The notes under the pieces were generated by a model that was given only the letters and a program-made list of their open reading frames with translations, ran no database searches and had not been told where the DNA came from. A stretch of 64,000 bases of DNA. Source: Saprospiraceae bacterium. Its GTDB lineage: Bacteria > Bacteroidota > Bacteroidia > Chitinophagales > Saprospiraceae. Positions 62,417-64,000 of this stretch are shown in pieces. The position numbers were made by a program, and so were the translations under genes. Where the stretch lies: positions 1,954,001 through 2,018,000 of the forward strand of contig JADJOB010000002.1 of assembly GCA_016714025.1 (NCBI GenBank), written 5' to 3'. Position 1 is the first letter of the stretch. Every line of letters begins with the position of its first letter.

Positions 62417-64000
62417 TTATTGGATGGCTTGTCCCAATTGTTGTGCACGTTGAAAATCTTGATTTGCAGCATCAATTTTTCCTAAACTTTGTAAAGTTTG
62501 TCCTCTTTCTGCATAAAACAAACCTGAATTAGGATTTAAGCGGATGGCATTATTAAAATAAGTGAGTGCTTTTTCTGCCTGGTTTAATAATACCAAACAG
62601 CGTGCCCCTTCAAACCAAAGTTCCGGACTTTTGGAATCCAATTTTAAATAGGAATCAATATCGGCTAATGCCAAATCTGTTTTTCCTGCCTGGTTGTATA
62701 AAATGGATCGATTGAGATATCCGACCTTCCAATTTTTATTGAGTTCCAATCCTTTGTTGATATCGGATAATGCTTCATCCCAACGTCCTAATTTTGCTTT
62801 AGCTGCCCCACGATTGACGTAGTACTCAGCTTCTGGCTTCATTTTAATCGCCTGATCATAATCCAGAATGGCTTTTTGATCTTCATTTTTATTAAAAAAT
62901 AAGCGTGCTCGACTGTTGTAAGTAGCATGACCGGCTTTATATTTAATGGCCATGTTGTAATCCTCCAAAGCCCGGTCAAATTGTTTTAAATCCCTTAAGT
63001 AATTTGCTCGATTGTTATAGGGCAATGGTGTGTTTTGATAATATTTCAATACATGAGTCCAAAGGGTTTCAGAATTTTTCCAGATTTTCGTTTGGTTGTA
63101 ACTCATAAAACTTAATACCACTAAATAGATGCCTATGGCAGCATAGCCAATTGACTTCATTTTGGGTTTTTCAATCAACCATTTTTGAGTATAGAAACAA
63201 AAGATAAAAAACAATCCAATGTAAGCAATGTAAGTAAAACGGTCTGCTAAATACCCTTGACCGGCAGCGAGAATTTGAAGCAGAAATACGATGTTGAAAA
63301 AGAAAAACATAAATCCAAAAACCAGGGCTTTTGCATTTTTCTTGTATGCATAATAAATACCATAAAGCATTATTATAGCAGCGGGTAATGAGAGATAATG
63401 CCAGATGCTCAATTTTTCCGGATAGGGATAAAGCGGAGACATCATATAAGGTACCAGCCATTTAATGCAATAAGTAATCAGACTGTAGGATCCAATAAAT
63501 AAACGATCAATACCGGTATGCACCATGGAATTGGTTTCAAGGGAGCCCTGATCTTTTAGAAACAAGATGCCTATAATTCCAAACAAGAATGCAGCTAAAA
63601 AGTAATGAGTTTTTTCCAAGACCAATTTAAAATTCAATGGACGGTCTTTATAATAATCAACAGCAAGCATCGACAGTGGCAATGCAACCATTTGAATTTT
63701 TGCAAAAAGCCCGATGATAAATAAGCCAAAGGCGAGTATGGATTTCCATTTTGCAGGTTTATCCAGGTTGCGTATGTAGAGGTAAAGTGCAGGACAATAA
63801 AAAGCACCATACAAAACGTCCTTTCGTTCAGTAATCCAGGCCACCGATTCTACCCGTAACGGATGAAATGCAAATAGCGCAGATCCAATTAAAGCAAACC
63901 AAACATTGAGCTTGAGGGCTTGAAATATTTTAAAAACAAAATAGACACAAATCAAATGGAGTAAAATATTTACCAGGTGCATCCGGCTTGCATTCATTCC
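62417..64000 (-). CDS. TMTC-like membrane protein with TPR repeats, N-terminus beyond the window
   Basis: At least 527 residues; the reading frame runs off the right edge, and the methionine at 63997 is internal. The N-terminal half has about ten helices and the motif FHPLRVESVAWITERKDVL, shared with TMTC-type (transmembrane and TPR) O-mannosyltransferase-like proteins. The C-terminal half has about six tetratricopeptide repeats (such as PYNNRANYLRDLKQFDRAL and NPNSGLFYAERGQ). It may glycosylate proteins outside the inner membrane. The missing start probably includes one more helix. Confidence 0.75.
   Translation of the reverse strand, partial: GMNASRMHLVNILLHLICVYFVFKIFQALKLNVWFALIGSALFAFHPLRVESVAWITERKDVLYGAFYCPALYLYIRNLDKPAKWKSILAFGLFIIGLFAKIQMVALPLSMLAVDYYKDRPLNFKLVLEKTHYFLAAFLFGIIGILFLKDQGSLETNSMVHTGIDRLFIGSYSLITYCIKWLVPYMMSPLYPYPEKLSIWHYLSLPAAIIMLYGIYYAYKKNAKALVFGFMFFFFNIVFLLQILAAGQGYLADRFTYIAYIGLFFIFCFYTQKWLIEKPKMKSIGYAAIGIYLVVLSFMSYNQTKIWKNSETLWTHVLKYYQNTPLPYNNRANYLRDLKQFDRALEDYNMAIKYKAGHATYNSRARLFFNKNEDQKAILDYDQAIKMKPEAEYYVNRGAAKAKLGRWDEALSDINKGLELNKNWKVGYLNRSILYNQAGKTDLALADIDSYLKLDSKSPELWFEGARCLVLLNQAEKALTYFNNAIRLNPNSGLFYAERGQTLQSLGKIDAANQDFQRAQQLGQAIQ

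Noticed and set aside
1..64000. CRISPR arrays, insertion sequences, prophage, tRNA or rRNA genes
   Set aside because: I found no regularly spaced repeats, transposase or integrase motifs, cloverleaf sequences or rRNA segments on reading the window.

Overview
The window is a chromosomal segment of a low-GC member of the Bacteroidota, most likely Saprospiraceae-like (the phylum is well supported, the family is an inference). Three things point there. Type IX secretion and gliding genes are present (porV, porU, porP/sprF-like, gldJ). Proteins carrying C-terminal T9SS sorting domains are present. Many genes are preceded by the Bacteroidota -7 promoter element TAnnTTTG instead of an E. coli-type -10. 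I see no mobile element, CRISPR array, tRNA or rRNA.

Layout. 1-9.4 kb: a mixed set of metabolic and envelope genes. It holds an edge-truncated class V aminotransferase, a polytopic membrane protein, a membrane-anchored Ppx/GppA-like protein, a HAD-fold protein that looks catalytically dead, an amidohydrolase divergent from a polyprenyl synthase, a CapA-like phosphoesterase, a PAP2/sphingomyelin-synthase-like membrane enzyme and a GNAT acetyltransferase. 9.4-27.6 kb: one long str-S10-spc-alpha supercluster, rpsL to rplQ, including fusA, secY, map, infA and rpoA. It starts at a textbook promoter and ends at a strong intrinsic terminator. The two smallest genes, rpmD and rpmJ, are included. 27.6-31.3 kb: carA-eno-divIC-like-sucD. 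31.3-35.2 kb: crtZ and a large NtrY-like histidine kinase, on the minus strand. 35.3-35.6 kb: the RNase P RNA gene rnpB. 35.7-44.9 kb: the T9SS/gliding block porV-porU, porP-like, gldJ, followed by murF. 44.9-54.3 kb: a degenerate arginase-family protein divergent from a Glu/Leu/Phe/Val dehydrogenase across a perfect palindrome, then an OmpA-family protein, pdhC (E2), recR, a GT2/phosphoglycosyltransferase-like fusion and an M20 amidohydrolase. 54.4-64 kb: an NtrC-type regulator without a DNA-binding domain, a LOG-family protein, and a minus-strand run TPR membrane protein-recN-fabI-anchor-B protein-putative porin.

Working together: the ribosomal supercluster supplies translation, secretion (SecY) and transcription (RpoA) components. 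SecY, PorU, PorV and GldJ belong to the export route used by proteins such as the T9SS-tagged LVIVD-repeat protein encoded in this window. Several complexes have only one subunit here (carA without carB, sucD without sucC, pdhC without E1/E3), so the partners must lie elsewhere.

I did not find a wholly new multi-gene system. The best leads are the HTH-less NtrC-type regulator with an altered GAFTGA loop, two likely pseudoenzymes (HAD and arginase folds), the palindrome between divergent promoters at 45.9 kb with a possible leaderless mRNA, the overlapping face-to-face promoters at 5.8 kb, and the GT2-PGT fusion.
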